A DNA stretch of 64,000 nt from contig NZ_JALPTB010000010.1 of the NCBI RefSeq assembly GCF_023218075.1, positions 1 to 64,000 on the forward strand. The letters run 5' to 3'. Both the position numbers and the translations under genes were made by a program. How positions within the stretch are numbered: position 1 is the first letter of the stretch; each line of letters opens with the position of its first letter. This DNA comes from Rhodococcus sp. HM1 (GTDB lineage: Bacteria; Actinomycetota; Actinomycetes; Mycobacteriales; Mycobacteriaceae). Below the pieces are notes generated by a model. It had not been told where the DNA came from. It did not search any database and worked only from the letters and a program-made list of their open reading frames with translations. This document shows, one piece after another, positions 32,124 through 43,470 of this stretch.

Positions 32124-32687
32124 ATGCCGGTCAACGAACGCAGAGCCCGCGACAGAGCCGCCCGTCACCGCCTGATCATCTCGACCGCCCGCCGGCTCGC
32201 CGAGGACGAAGGCTGGGGCGCGGTCACCACCCGGCGGCTGGCCGAGCAGATCGAATACAGCCAGCCCGTGCTCTACAGCCACTTCCGCGGCAAGGACGAG
32301 ATCGTGACAGCGGTCGCGCTGGACGGATTCACCCAGCTCGGAGCCGAACTCACCGAAGCCGTCCGCAAAGAGCCCGGGGCACGCACGCTGGCGACCACCT
32401 ACCTCGCTTTCGCACAGGCCCACCCCGCCGTGTACGAGGCGATGTTCGAGCTCACCACCGATCTGCAGTTCGCCGACGCCGAAACTCCCGCACCGCTGCG
32501 CGACGCGTTCCAGGTCCTGCTCGACACTCTGCGACCTCTGTCCGGCGCGGTCGATCCGGAGCTGTTCACCGAGGTCTTCTGGGCCGCCCTGCACGGCCTC
32601 GTCGGCCTCACCCGCTCGGGCCGCATCCCCGCGCAGGACACATCCCGGCGCATCGACGTGCTCGTGGAACGCTTCGCCGGAGCATGA
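32124..32687 (+). CDS. TetR-family transcriptional regulator
   Basis: A 187-aa protein with an N-terminal helix-turn-helix (IISTARRLAEDEGWGAVTTR, then YSQPVLYSHFRGKDEI) and a C-terminal TetR_C-like domain (residues about 75-180). ATG 32124 is 6 nt after TAGAAT, a leaderless start. It probably represses itself and the divergent membrane gene through the CTAGCANTGCTAG sites. Its stop overlaps an ATG that is in frame with wzm. Confidence 0.88.
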   Translation: MPVNERRARDRAARHRLIISTARRLAEDEGWGAVTTRRLAEQIEYSQPVLYSHFRGKDEIVTAVALDGFTQLGAELTEAVRKEPGARTLATTYLAFAQAHPAVYEAMFELTTDLQFADAETPAPLRDAFQVLLDTLRPLSGAVDPELFTEVFWAALHGLVGLTRSGRIPAQDTSRRIDVLVERFAGA

Positions 32688-32726
32688 ACGATGCCCTCGC
32701 CGGGGATGGCTCACCCGCGCGCCGAG

Positions 32727-32740
32727 TACCCTCGGTACCC
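32727..32740 (+). promoter_or_regulatory. -10 box for a leaderless wzm start
   Basis: TACCCT at 32727-32732, then 8 nt, then GTG 32741. The block is the same as that before wzt at 12412-12431 except for one base. Confidence 0.55.
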
Positions 32741-33589
32741 GTGTCTGCCCCTTCCGTCCTCGACGATGCCCCGATCGAATCGTCCTCGCGCACATTCAAG
32801 CGTGCGTTCAAGGACCTTCGCGAAGGTTTCAACCATCGTGAGCTGTGGCTCCACCTCGGATGGCAGGACATCAAGCAGAGATACCGGCGGTCGGTACTCG
32901 GCCCGTTCTGGATCACGATCGCGACCGCGGTGTCCGCGGTCGCGATGGGTCTGCTCTACGGCACGCTGTTCAACCTCGACCTCGCCGAGTTCCTGCCGTA
33001 CGTCACGCTGGGCTTCATCATCTGGAACCTGATCCAGGGATCCATCCTCGAGGGCGCGGACGTGTTCATGTCCAACGAGGGCCTGATCAAACAGCTGCCG
33101 ACGCCGCTGAGCGTGCACGTGTATCGGCTGGTGTGGCGGCAGATGATCTTGTTCGCCCACAACATCGTCATCTACTTCGTCATCCTGATCATCTATCCGC
33201 AGCCGTTGAAGTGGACGGCGGTCTTCGCGATCCCCGCCCTCGCCCTGATCGCGATCAACGCGGTGTGGGTGTCGCTGGTGTTCGGCATCCTGGCGACCCG
33301 CTACCGCGACATCGCGCCGCTGCTCGGCAGCCTCGTGCAGCTGCTGTTCTTCATGACGCCGATCATCTGGACGGAGAAGACCCTCCAGGGCACCGGCAAC
33401 GAGGGCCGCGCCCGGATCGCCGAGATCAACCCGCTGTACCACTTCCTCGACATCGTGCGCACGCCGCTGCTCGGCGGCGACCAGCAGCTCTACCACTGGC
33501 TGATCGTGCTGGGTGTGACCGTCGTCGGCTGGGCGTTGGCGCTGGTCGTACTGCGCAACTACCGCTCGCGCGTCGCCTACTGGGTCTGA
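32741..33589 (+). CDS. wzm: galactan exporter permease Wzm
   Basis: A 282-aa ABC-2 type permease with six predicted membrane helices; ortholog of Rv3783 (about 280 aa). The N-terminal amphipathic part ends LWLHLGWQDIKQRYRRSVLG, typical of polysaccharide export permeases, and LATRYRDIAPLLGSLVQLLF is also conserved. It pairs with Wzt to export lipid-linked galactan. GTG 32741 was preferred because of the -10 box and family length; ATG 32684, overlapping the tetR stop, would add 19 residues. Confidence 0.9.
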   Translation: MSAPSVLDDAPIESSSRTFKRAFKDLREGFNHRELWLHLGWQDIKQRYRRSVLGPFWITIATAVSAVAMGLLYGTLFNLDLAEFLPYVTLGFIIWNLIQGSILEGADVFMSNEGLIKQLPTPLSVHVYRLVWRQMILFAHNIVIYFVILIIYPQPLKWTAVFAIPALALIAINAVWVSLVFGILATRYRDIAPLLGSLVQLLFFMTPIIWTEKTLQGTGNEGRARIAEINPLYHFLDIVRTPLLGGDQQLYHWLIVLGVTVVGWALALVVLRNYRSRVAYWV

Positions 33590-33607
33590 GTGCACCCGCG
33601 GTGAACG

Positions 33608-35119
33608 TCACCGCACGAAACGGATCACCTGGCTGACGTCGAACTGCCGGCGGTCGTCGATCCGGAACCCGGCCTGCACGAGCCCGGCGTACTCCGGCGT
33701 CGACTCGAACCGGTGCGGCGGGAGCGTCCACCACTGGTTCGACGTGTGGTAGATCCGCTGCTCGGTCGTCCGCTCGGCGTCCGCGAAGAACCACACCACC
33801 TCGCACGTGGACAGCTGCCCCGCGACCGCCGGGAACGGCAGGTTCTCGTCCCACAGCCAGCCCTCCGCGGCGGCGGTCCGTCCCAGGCCCAGGTCACGGG
33901 TGCCCGCGAAGGTCTCCGGCCGGGCCGTGATCACCAGACGCTGCGACGCCGGATTCCACGCGGCGCCCCCGAACAGCACGCAGTCACCGGGCGCCAGCCG
34001 ACCGGCGACGTCGTGATTGACCGTGCTGAAGTCCATGCCGCTCGGGTCGGACCACTGGCCGCGCTGCGCGACGAACGACGGCACGGACAGCAGCACCAGC
34101 GCACCGGTGACGGCGACACTCGCCCACGTCCGGACGGCCACGGCCGCGACGGCAGCGGCACCGATCAGCGCGACCGCCGGGGTCGTGAACGTCAGGTACC
34201 GGTCCAGGTAGACCGGGGACGCGACGAGCGAGTACGTCACGAGCATCGCCATCGGCACGACGATCCACGGCACGGCTACCACGAGAACACCGTGTCGCCG
34301 TACCCGCGTGCGTCGTAGTAGAGCCGCCACGAGCCCCACGACGATCAACACCGTGAACGCCACCGCGAACCAGGGGGCGCCCACGAACCACTGGTACTCC
34401 CAGGCGATCCGCGGCAGGTTCCGGTCGATCGGCGGAATCCACGTGGTCTGCCCGGCCTGGGCGAACGCCTCCGCCACGAGCGGGACGGCCACAGCCGAGC
34501 CCGCGACGACCGCCCCCAGCCACGCGAGCCCGCGACGCCGCAGGTCGCCCCGCAGCGCCAGGGTGATCAGGTGGGCCGGTACCAGCGCGATCGCGTACAC
34601 GAACAGCACCACCGACAGCGCCAGCACGGCGGCGTAGAGCAGCCACCATCGGACCCGGCCGGACTCGCACCCTACGATGAGCAGCACGGTCAGCCACACG
34701 GCGGCGGCCGCGGACGGGGCGTAGCTGCGGGCCTCGACCGCAGCCCACGTCACGCGCGGGAGCACGAGGAAGACGACACCCGCGATCACGCCCAGCCGTC
34801 GGCCGCCGAGTTTCCGGCCCAGCACGACGACGCCGCCGGCCGCCGCGCCCACGGCCAGGACGCTCGGCACCCGTGCCGAGAACTCCGAGGCCCCGAACAC
34901 GGCGAACCAGTACCGCATCGCCACGTAGTAGAGGCCGTGGACGACGTCGACGTTGCCGAGCACCCGGTCCAGGTCGACGCGGGAGCGCTGCGCCACCGAC
35001 AGGGTGGCAAGCTCGTCGTACCAGAAGGAGGGCCGCCACGACCCCCACGCTGCGACGATCGAACCCAGCAGTGCGACGAGGACAGCGTCCCGCGCGCCCG
35101 CCGTGGTCCGATCGGCCAT
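33608..35119 (-). CDS. GT-C-fold membrane glycosyltransferase-like protein
   Basis: A 503-aa protein with about 11 membrane helices and a C-terminal soluble domain (from about 390). The first periplasmic loop has FWYDELATLSVAQRS, the acidic pair typical of PMT/ArnT-type GT-C enzymes, which transfer sugars from polyprenyl phosphate outside the membrane. The start lies 4 nt after the glfT2 stop, so it is co-transcribed. Acceptor and sugar are unknown. A role in galactan or arabinan decoration fits the context, as reported for M. tuberculosis Rv3779. Confidence 0.78.
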   Translation of the reverse strand: MADRTTAGARDAVLVALLGSIVAAWGSWRPSFWYDELATLSVAQRSRVDLDRVLGNVDVVHGLYYVAMRYWFAVFGASEFSARVPSVLAVGAAAGGVVVLGRKLGGRRLGVIAGVVFLVLPRVTWAAVEARSYAPSAAAAVWLTVLLIVGCESGRVRWWLLYAAVLALSVVLFVYAIALVPAHLITLALRGDLRRRGLAWLGAVVAGSAVAVPLVAEAFAQAGQTTWIPPIDRNLPRIAWEYQWFVGAPWFAVAFTVLIVVGLVAALLRRTRVRRHGVLVVAVPWIVVPMAMLVTYSLVASPVYLDRYLTFTTPAVALIGAAAVAAVAVRTWASVAVTGALVLLSVPSFVAQRGQWSDPSGMDFSTVNHDVAGRLAPGDCVLFGGAAWNPASQRLVITARPETFAGTRDLGLGRTAAAEGWLWDENLPFPAVAGQLSTCEVVWFFADAERTTEQRIYHTSNQWWTLPPHRFESTPEYAGLVQAGFRIDDRRQFDVSQVIRFVR

Positions 35120-35122
35120 GGG

Positions 35123-37024
35123 CTACTGCCCGTACAGGCGGGCCCAGTTCTCGCGGCTGGTGAGCTGCGGCGCGGCTTCGCGATACCGCAGGGACACCGC
35201 AGGCGTCTCCTTCTTCAGCGCCTGCAGCGCGCTCATACCGCGCCGGAGCAGTTCGACGGCCCGCTTCTTGTCCCGCTTGCGCACGCGGACACCTTCCTGG
35301 GAGGCGTCGGTGACCACGGCGTGCGAGAACAGCGAGACGTGCCACCAGTGCGCGTCCGACGACGGGATCGCGACCGGATCGGCCGGAAGAGTGCCACGCC
35401 ACTGGTTGAGGGCGCGCTTGGCCAGCACCGCCCATTCGAGGCTCTTGCGCGGGTGCGGTCCGGCCGGGGTGATGAACATGTCGGCCGCACGCAGGTCCGG
35501 CACGTTGTTCGCGTTGTGGCGGATGGTCTCCCCGTACTCCGCGCGCTCACGACGGATGGCGGCCGCGGCCTCCATGCCCCCGTCGCGCAGGAATTCCGGT
35601 CCTCGCAGGAAGTCCTCGATGGCCTTGATCAAGGTGAACGCCATGCCGTACTGCATGGAGACGAGGTAGCGGAACAGGTCGGTCCGCAGCTGCTTGGCCA
35701 GTGCCTTGCCGTCGAGTTCGGTGTGCAGCGCGGCGGTGATCATGGCGTTGCGGAGGTTGAAGTAGCGATGCCACTCGTCCCAGTCCTTCCACGCGAAATC
35801 CGCGTGCCACACCGCGGCGCCGGGCAGCGTGACGGTCGCGACACCGTTCGCCCGCGAGCGGTAGCCGTACTCGATGTCGTCCCACTGGAAGAACAACGGA
35901 AGCGGGTAGCCGACCTTCTCGACGACCTCCGACGGGATCAGGCACGACCACCAGCCGTTGTAACCGGCGTCGACGCGGATCTCCTGCTGCTTCTTGAGCG
36001 TGCTCTTGTCCGCGAACGCGTTCTGCACCTCGATACCGGCCTGGAGACGCTGCAGGTCCGCGACCTCGGCACCGACGTGGACCCGGTCGGGATGCAGCAG
36101 GTACAGCATCTGCGCGCCGACGATCGCGGGTTCGACGGTGCAGTTCGCGAACGTGTTGAGCCGGACCACCGCCTCCGGTTCGCACAGGACGTCGTCGTCC
36201 ATGAACACGATGTTGGCCCCGGGATTGCGCGACGCCCCGGCGACCTCGTACAGGCCACGGGTGAATCCGCCGGCACCGCCCAGGTTGGGCTGCGTGATGT
36301 AGACGAGTCGGTCGCCGAGTTCGGAGGCGACGCGCCGGAACTCCGGCCGGGTCTCCACCCGGTCGTTGCCCTGATCGACCACGTGGATCGACTGCACGTC
36401 GGCCATCGCCGTCGGGTCGTTCGCCATGGCGGCCAGCGTCGCCGCGCAGTCGTCGGCGCGGTTGAAGGTGCAGATGACGACCGCGGCCTTGCGCAGGGAC
36501 TTCGGTGTGGGAACCGTCCAGCGGGCGTTCTCGACGGTCAGCTCGCCGGAGCTCGTGGAGATCCGGGCGAAGAGGGCACCACCGTCGACGAACCGGTCGA
36601 TCGGGGTGGACACCGTCACCGTGGTGGACGTGCCCTTCGACGACACGGGGGTGGTGGCGACGATCCGTCGCCGGCCCAGGGTGTCGGTGGCGACCAGTTC
36701 GATGCGGCCGTCGCCGTCGATCTCGGCTTCGAATGCGACCTCGGTGACCTCGGTCCAGCGCTGCCAGTAGCTGGCGGGGAACCTGCCGAAGTAGGTGTCC
36801 GTTTCGATACGGCTCCGGCGGCCGAGGCGCACGCGGGTCCGCTCGCGGTCCACGGTCCCCTTGACGGTGACGTACATGTCGTCGCTGACCAGCGGGGACG
36901 GCCCCGCAAACAGCGCTCGCTGAGCGGTCTGCCGGGCGGCAGGACGCTCGAGGACGGACGAACCGTCGGCCGCGTCGCCGACCCCTCCTGTCGGTTCGAT
37001 CGCAGCGATTTCGGCTTTGTCCAT
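35123..37024 (-). CDS. glfT2: galactofuranosyltransferase GlfT2
   Basis: A 633-aa protein, close to the 637 aa of M. tuberculosis GlfT2. N-terminal beta-barrel domain (about 45-175). GT-A domain with VVICTFNRADD, NLGGAGGFTRG and the DDD at 276-278 (FMDDDV). WDD and Glu of the acceptor site at 381-385 (QWDDIEYGYR). Helical C-terminus for tetramerisation. It polymerises galactan with alternating beta-1,5 and beta-1,6 linkages at the cytoplasmic membrane face. In M. tuberculosis it sits by glf and the UbiA-type gene; here it is next to a GT-C gene. Confidence 0.93.
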   Translation of the reverse strand: MDKAEIAAIEPTGGVGDAADGSSVLERPAARQTAQRALFAGPSPLVSDDMYVTVKGTVDRERTRVRLGRRSRIETDTYFGRFPASYWQRWTEVTEVAFEAEIDGDGRIELVATDTLGRRRIVATTPVSSKGTSTTVTVSTPIDRFVDGGALFARISTSSGELTVENARWTVPTPKSLRKAAVVICTFNRADDCAATLAAMANDPTAMADVQSIHVVDQGNDRVETRPEFRRVASELGDRLVYITQPNLGGAGGFTRGLYEVAGASRNPGANIVFMDDDVLCEPEAVVRLNTFANCTVEPAIVGAQMLYLLHPDRVHVGAEVADLQRLQAGIEVQNAFADKSTLKKQQEIRVDAGYNGWWSCLIPSEVVEKVGYPLPLFFQWDDIEYGYRSRANGVATVTLPGAAVWHADFAWKDWDEWHRYFNLRNAMITAALHTELDGKALAKQLRTDLFRYLVSMQYGMAFTLIKAIEDFLRGPEFLRDGGMEAAAAIRRERAEYGETIRHNANNVPDLRAADMFITPAGPHPRKSLEWAVLAKRALNQWRGTLPADPVAIPSSDAHWWHVSLFSHAVVTDASQEGVRVRKRDKKRAVELLRRGMSALQALKKETPAVSLRYREAAPQLTSRENWARLYGQ

Positions 37025-37218
37025 TCCGTCCGAATACCTTTCAGAGCCTTGCTCTCAGAGCCTTGTCTTCCCCCAGGACACAACTTGTCCAAGGCTACCA
37101 ACGTGCCTGGCAGCGGCAGACCGGACCGCGAATCGCCGCCCGCCGGGTCGGGCATTTCCCGAGAACCCCCGCGTTATTCTGAGCCTCTGGCCAGCCCCGT
37201 CCGACCCCTGGAGCACAT

Positions 37219-39456
37219 GTGACGTCCGCCGTCGAGCTCACGACGCGACGGCAGCGGTGGCTCTGGGGCACCGTGGTGACGGCGATGGTGACGGTCACCT
37301 ACCTGGTGATCCTGGCGGCCGACGATCGGTGGTTCTACACCGACGACACCGAATCGGGTGCGGTACCGAACTGGATCTTCCTCGGCCGGATCCTGCGGAC
37401 CGGACAGTTCCCGAGTCTCGTGCCCGAACAGTGGATGGCCGGCAACTACCCGGTCGAGGGTCAGGGCGGGCTCTGGAATCCGCCGCAGCTGCTCGTCAAC
37501 CTGATCTCACCGTCGGTCGACAACATGGTGCTGCTCGCGACGGGTGTGAAGTGGGCGTTCTCCGTCCTCCTGGCGCTCGGGGTGTACCGGATCTGCCTGG
37601 AGTACGGCGCCCGCGCGCCCTGGGCCGCGGTGGCCGGCGCCGCGGTTCCCTTCACCGGATTCGCGCTGTTCTTCGACCAGGCGACCTGGGTCACGGCCCT
37701 CACCGGCTCCGCCTGGGTGGCACAGGCGTGGGCGAGTTCGCTGCGCTACCTGCGCGGCCGCTCCGGTCCCCTGCCGGCATTCGTCTTCCTCTATCTCGCG
37801 ATCAGCGTCGGCTACGTCTTTCCCGCCCTCGTCGCCGGGATCCTCACCGGCTGCCTCGTGATCGGCGAACGCATCCATCGGCGGTCGTGGCGGCCGTCGC
37901 TGAAACTGGCGATCGTCGCCGCCTGCGCCGCCGCGGGCGGACTGATCACCTATCTGCCCGGGGTTCTGTCCAGCTCCGTGACCTGGCGTTCCGACCAGGG
38001 CTTCCAGAACGACAACTTCCTCACGGCACCCTGGTCGGACACCCTCAACTCCGGCATTCCCTCGGCGTTGCCCGCCATCGAAGCCTGGTTCGGGGAAGTG
38101 CAGCCGTTCCCCGTCACCTACATCGCCTGGTTCGCCGTCCCGGCGCTCGCCTTCGTGGACTGGAAAGCCGTGCACCGCTCGGTGCGCAGCCTCGCGGGCG
38201 CGCTGATCTTCCTCGCCGCGATGCTGATCGCGACCGCGGGACCCAGCGTGATGGGGCCGTTGCGCTGGCCGGCGCGGCTGCTGCCGATGTTCGCCCTCGC
38301 GGCACTCGTCGTGGTGTGCGTGCTGGTCAGCCGCCACGGCACGCTCCGCAACCTCCCGGCCCGAGCGGGCGCGGCGGCCACGCTCGTGCTGGTGATGACG
38401 CTGCGCTCCGGGTCCTCGTCCCCGGAGTTCATGAATCGTCACGTGCTCTGGGCCGCCGCCGTCCTCCTCGTCGGGGCCCTCGTCCTGTGGACCGCGCGCC
38501 ACGCCGGCGAGTGGGTGGTGACGACGATCTTGCTGCTCTCGGCCCTGCCGGTCGTGTACTTCCAGGTGGCGTCGACGACCCCGCACCCGCTCGCGTGGGA
38601 TCTGCCGGCCCGGCAGTCGGTCGCGAAGGCGAACTTCCCGGACCGGCCGGGGACCACGCTGCAACTCGGCGACCGCACCCTGGTGCTGTCGTGGACGGCG
38701 AACCCGGAGGGCGTCTATCGGTCCCTCGTGTTCGGCAACTTCGCCAAGTCCCTCGACGAGACCTACGTCAACGCCTACACCCCCATCGGCTTCGAGGAAT
38801 TCGCCTTCCACCTGTGCATGCGGCACGACGGATCGAGTTGCGCCGACGCGTTCGCCGCAGCCTTCGCCACCGAGCCGAGCACCGGCCGGACCTACGTGGA
38901 CCTCATGCTCGTGGATCGGGTGGTGCTCCAGCGCCGGCAGTACCCGGACGCCGACTCGGAGCCGGCACCGCCCGGCTGGCGGTGGGTGCAGTCCCCGCCC
39001 GGGTCCGCGGATGCCGTCGACGCGGTGATCCTCGAGCGGATCGACGGGCCGATCAGCGGCCGGAACGGGCGCATCTCCTTCACCGAGGGAGTCACCGCGA
39101 CCTCGGTGGTCGAGGACTACGCGACGAGCCGGGTCCGCGTCGATTCGGCAGACGGCGGTCGCGTCGTCTTCGCCCGCCTGAACTGGCCCGGCTACACGGT
39201 CACGCTGGACGGCCGGCCGCTGGAAGCGCGGTCGGTGGACGAGATGTTCCTGGCCGTGGACATTCCCGCCGGCACCGAGGCCGGGGACCTCGTCGTGAGG
39301 TGGACCCCGCCGGGACAGGGAATCGGATTCGTCGGACTGGGCCTGGGCATCGCCGGCGCCGCGGTCATGGAACTGCTGTACCTGCGGGACCGGCGGAAGA
39401 CCCGGAAGGAACACGCGGAAGAAGCCCAGGCGCGGGTCGCGGCCGCTACCGGGTAG
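37219..39456 (+). CDS. large polytopic membrane protein, GT-C-like
   Basis: A 745-aa protein with about 12 membrane helices in the first 450 residues and a beta-rich outer domain to about 700, then a last helix and a charged cytoplasmic tail. The first outer loop contains DDRWFYTDDTESGAVPNW, with acidic residues where GT-C enzymes have their catalytic pair. GTG 37219 is the likely start. It diverges from glfT2 across about 190 bp. Possibly related to Rv3779, which is implicated in adding galactosamine to arabinogalactan; this is position-based inference. Confidence 0.72.
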   Translation: MTSAVELTTRRQRWLWGTVVTAMVTVTYLVILAADDRWFYTDDTESGAVPNWIFLGRILRTGQFPSLVPEQWMAGNYPVEGQGGLWNPPQLLVNLISPSVDNMVLLATGVKWAFSVLLALGVYRICLEYGARAPWAAVAGAAVPFTGFALFFDQATWVTALTGSAWVAQAWASSLRYLRGRSGPLPAFVFLYLAISVGYVFPALVAGILTGCLVIGERIHRRSWRPSLKLAIVAACAAAGGLITYLPGVLSSSVTWRSDQGFQNDNFLTAPWSDTLNSGIPSALPAIEAWFGEVQPFPVTYIAWFAVPALAFVDWKAVHRSVRSLAGALIFLAAMLIATAGPSVMGPLRWPARLLPMFALAALVVVCVLVSRHGTLRNLPARAGAAATLVLVMTLRSGSSSPEFMNRHVLWAAAVLLVGALVLWTARHAGEWVVTTILLLSALPVVYFQVASTTPHPLAWDLPARQSVAKANFPDRPGTTLQLGDRTLVLSWTANPEGVYRSLVFGNFAKSLDETYVNAYTPIGFEEFAFHLCMRHDGSSCADAFAAAFATEPSTGRTYVDLMLVDRVVLQRRQYPDADSEPAPPGWRWVQSPPGSADAVDAVILERIDGPISGRNGRISFTEGVTATSVVEDYATSRVRVDSADGGRVVFARLNWPGYTVTLDGRPLEARSVDEMFLAVDIPAGTEAGDLVVRWTPPGQGIGFVGLGLGIAGAAVMELLYLRDRRKTRKEHAEEAQARVAAATG

Positions 39457-39462
39457 TGGCCG

Positions 39463-40302
39463 CTACAGGGGGGTGAGACGCGACCGGAACAGGGTGTAGA
39501 ACACCCGCCGCTGCAGCGCGGAGAGTTCGGCGCGACGATTTCCTTGCCACACGTCGGCCGCCCGCAGCCCGCCGGGCAGCTGTTCGGCCACCCACCGGTG
39601 ATAGGCCTTCGCCTGCCGGGCCTGCTCGGCGACGAGCGCCACGCTCCACTGACCGGCGCTGACCCGGAACCCGCCGACGACCTGCCGCAGCGCGTACAGA
39701 TCGCCGTGGAACAGCACCTTCGAGTAGGAGGCCATGTCGATGAGGTACGGGAAGCGGCCGTCCCATCCGCCGGCCCGTTCGAGAACGTCGCGCCGCATCG
39801 TCACGCACATGGGCTCACCGAACACGTTGGTGCCGAGCCGCACCGTGCGCCGGATCGCCTCGGCACCCGGCACCAGGCCCGACAGTCCCTGGAGCCCGCG
39901 TCCGGCGATCATCTTCTCGCCGCGCGCGTCGAGAATGTCCCGCTGCGACGCCACCGCCACCGCCGACGGATGCGCATCCAGCGCCGCCACCTGGGCCGAG
40001 AGGGCACCCGGATAGAGCAGGTCGTCGCCGCACACCAGCTTGACGTACTCCCCCGTGGCCTCGGCGGTCACGCGCTGCCAATTCCGGGGAGCGCCGCCGC
40101 CCGCGGGGGTCGACAGCAGGGTCACGCGCGCGTCGTCCTCGTATTTGCGGAGCAGGTCGGCGGTGCCGTCGGGGGAACTGTGGTCGGCGATGATCAGCTC
40201 GAAATCCCCGAAGTCCTGGGCGAGCACGGACTCGACCGTGGCCTCGATGAACGGCGCGTTGTTGTAGGCCGGAATCACGACGGAGAGTTTCGGCCTCGTC
40301 AC
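39463..40302 (-). CDS. GT2-family glycosyltransferase
   Basis: A 279-aa cytosolic GT-A enzyme. It has VVIPAYNNAPFIEATVESVL, the nucleotide-sugar Asp in IADHSSPDG and the acidic D-D in VCGDDLLYPGALSAQV. No membrane helix. GTG 40302 start. Convergent with the large membrane protein and divergent from the GtrB-like gene. Donor and acceptor cannot be told. Confidence 0.82.
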   Translation of the reverse strand: MTRPKLSVVIPAYNNAPFIEATVESVLAQDFGDFELIIADHSSPDGTADLLRKYEDDARVTLLSTPAGGGAPRNWQRVTAEATGEYVKLVCGDDLLYPGALSAQVAALDAHPSAVAVASQRDILDARGEKMIAGRGLQGLSGLVPGAEAIRRTVRLGTNVFGEPMCVTMRRDVLERAGGWDGRFPYLIDMASYSKVLFHGDLYALRQVVGGFRVSAGQWSVALVAEQARQAKAYHRWVAEQLPGGLRAADVWQGNRRAELSALQRRVFYTLFRSRLTPL

Positions 40303-40402
40303 TGCTCATCCCGTTCTCTGTGGGGCCCGCGCGGGCAGGCCGGTGGACGGCGACACCGTACATCGGTACGGTTCGTGCCCGGAAACTGCCCCACCCGACG
40401 TA

Positions 40403-40416
40403 TAAACTGCCGAATT
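40403..40416 (+). promoter_or_regulatory. -10 box for a leaderless GT2 start
   Basis: TAAACT (40403-40408) followed by 8 nt and GTG 40417. Same geometry as wzt, wzm, dprE1 and the emb genes. Confidence 0.5.
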
Positions 40417-41460
40417 GTGAGCAGCGACAACCCGGCGCCGACGGGCACGCCACACCGCGTGTCGATTGTCGTGCCGGTCTACCAGGGCGAACACACCCTC
40501 GGTACGTTGCTCGAGCAGATCGTTCCGTGGACCGAGGTCACGCTGACCCCCGGCGGTCGACCCATGGTCGTCGAGGAGGTCCTGCTCGTCCACGACAACG
40601 GCCCCGACGACTCGGCTCGTGTCATCCGCGAACTGTCCACGAAGTACCCGTTCGTCGCGGGGGTGTGGCTCAGCCGGAACTTCGGCCAGCATCCGGCGAC
40701 CCTCGCGGGCATGGCGTCGAGCGGCGGCGAGTGGATCGTCACGCTCGACGAGGACGGCCAGCACGACCCGGCCGCGATCGGTGGCCTGCTCGACACCGCG
40801 CTCGACGAGGGCGCGACCGTCGTGTACGCGAAACCGACGAATCCGGCGCCGCACGGCGCGCTGCGGAACGCGGCGTCCCGGGGATCCAAGTGGTTCCTGT
40901 CCCGGGCGCTGGCCGTGTCCGACAGCACCGACTATCAGAGTTTCCGCCTGGTGCTGGGCGAGGTGGGACGGTCCCTCGCTGCCTACGCGGGGTCGGAGGC
41001 CTACCTCGACGTCGCGCTCGGCTGGATCGCGGGGAAGGTGACCACCAGCCCGGTCGAGCTGCGCGAAGAGCAAGGTCGGGCTTCCGGCTACCGGCTGCGC
41101 ACCCTGCTCTCGCATTTCTGGCGGATGGTGCTGTCGAGCGGAACCAAGGGCCTGCGCATGGTGAGCCTGCTCGGCGTGGTCCTGGCCACCGGCGGTTTCC
41201 TGTGGGCGGTGTGGGTACTGGTGTCCTCCCTGTTCTTCGGCAACCGCATCCCGGTGCAGGGCTGGGCGTCGACGACGGTCATCCTGCTGCTCGGATTCGG
41301 GGCCGTGCTGTTCTCCCTCGGGGTGATCGCCGAGTACGTCGGGGTGGCGGTGAAGACGGCGATGGGCAAGCCGCCCTATCTGATCGTCAGCGATCCCGAG
41401 GCCGGCCCGCTGGGCCGCACCCAGCGCTATCCCGACCTCGAATCCTTCCGGAGCGGGTAA
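40417..41460 (+). CDS. GtrB-like polyprenyl-phosphate glycosyltransferase (GT2)
   Basis: A 347-aa protein. The GT-A domain includes VSIVVPVYQGEHTLGTLLEQ, the catalytic TLDEDGQHDP and WLSRNFGQHPA. Two C-terminal transmembrane helices (about 250-275, 285-310) follow. This is the architecture of DPM1/GtrB-type enzymes that load a sugar onto polyprenyl phosphate. GTG 40417 is immediately downstream of a TAAACT box. An epimerase follows 3 nt later. GtrA-like flippases at 44930 and 45428 could move its product. Confidence 0.85.
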   Translation: MSSDNPAPTGTPHRVSIVVPVYQGEHTLGTLLEQIVPWTEVTLTPGGRPMVVEEVLLVHDNGPDDSARVIRELSTKYPFVAGVWLSRNFGQHPATLAGMASSGGEWIVTLDEDGQHDPAAIGGLLDTALDEGATVVYAKPTNPAPHGALRNAASRGSKWFLSRALAVSDSTDYQSFRLVLGEVGRSLAAYAGSEAYLDVALGWIAGKVTTSPVELREEQGRASGYRLRTLLSHFWRMVLSSGTKGLRMVSLLGVVLATGGFLWAVWVLVSSLFFGNRIPVQGWASTTVILLLGFGAVLFSLGVIAEYVGVAVKTAMGKPPYLIVSDPEAGPLGRTQRYPDLESFRSG

Positions 41461-41462
41461 CC

Positions 41463-43414
<1,952 letters not shown>

Positions 43415-43470
43415 CTACCGGGGGCGCGCTCGTTGGTTCGCGTCCGCCCCGGGATGGGAGACTGTCCCTC

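Noticed and set aside
32684-32740. ATG 32684 (ATGA overlap with the tetR stop) as the wzm start
   Set aside because: It would add 19 poorly conserved residues. The GTG at 32741 has the shared wzt-type box and gives the usual family length. The coupled start remains possible.
38400-39100. Considered whether the large membrane protein at 37219 is itself an arabinosyltransferase (AftB/AftC type)
   Set aside because: I do not see the characteristic first-loop motifs of those enzymes and the length differs, so only a GT-C-like label was given.
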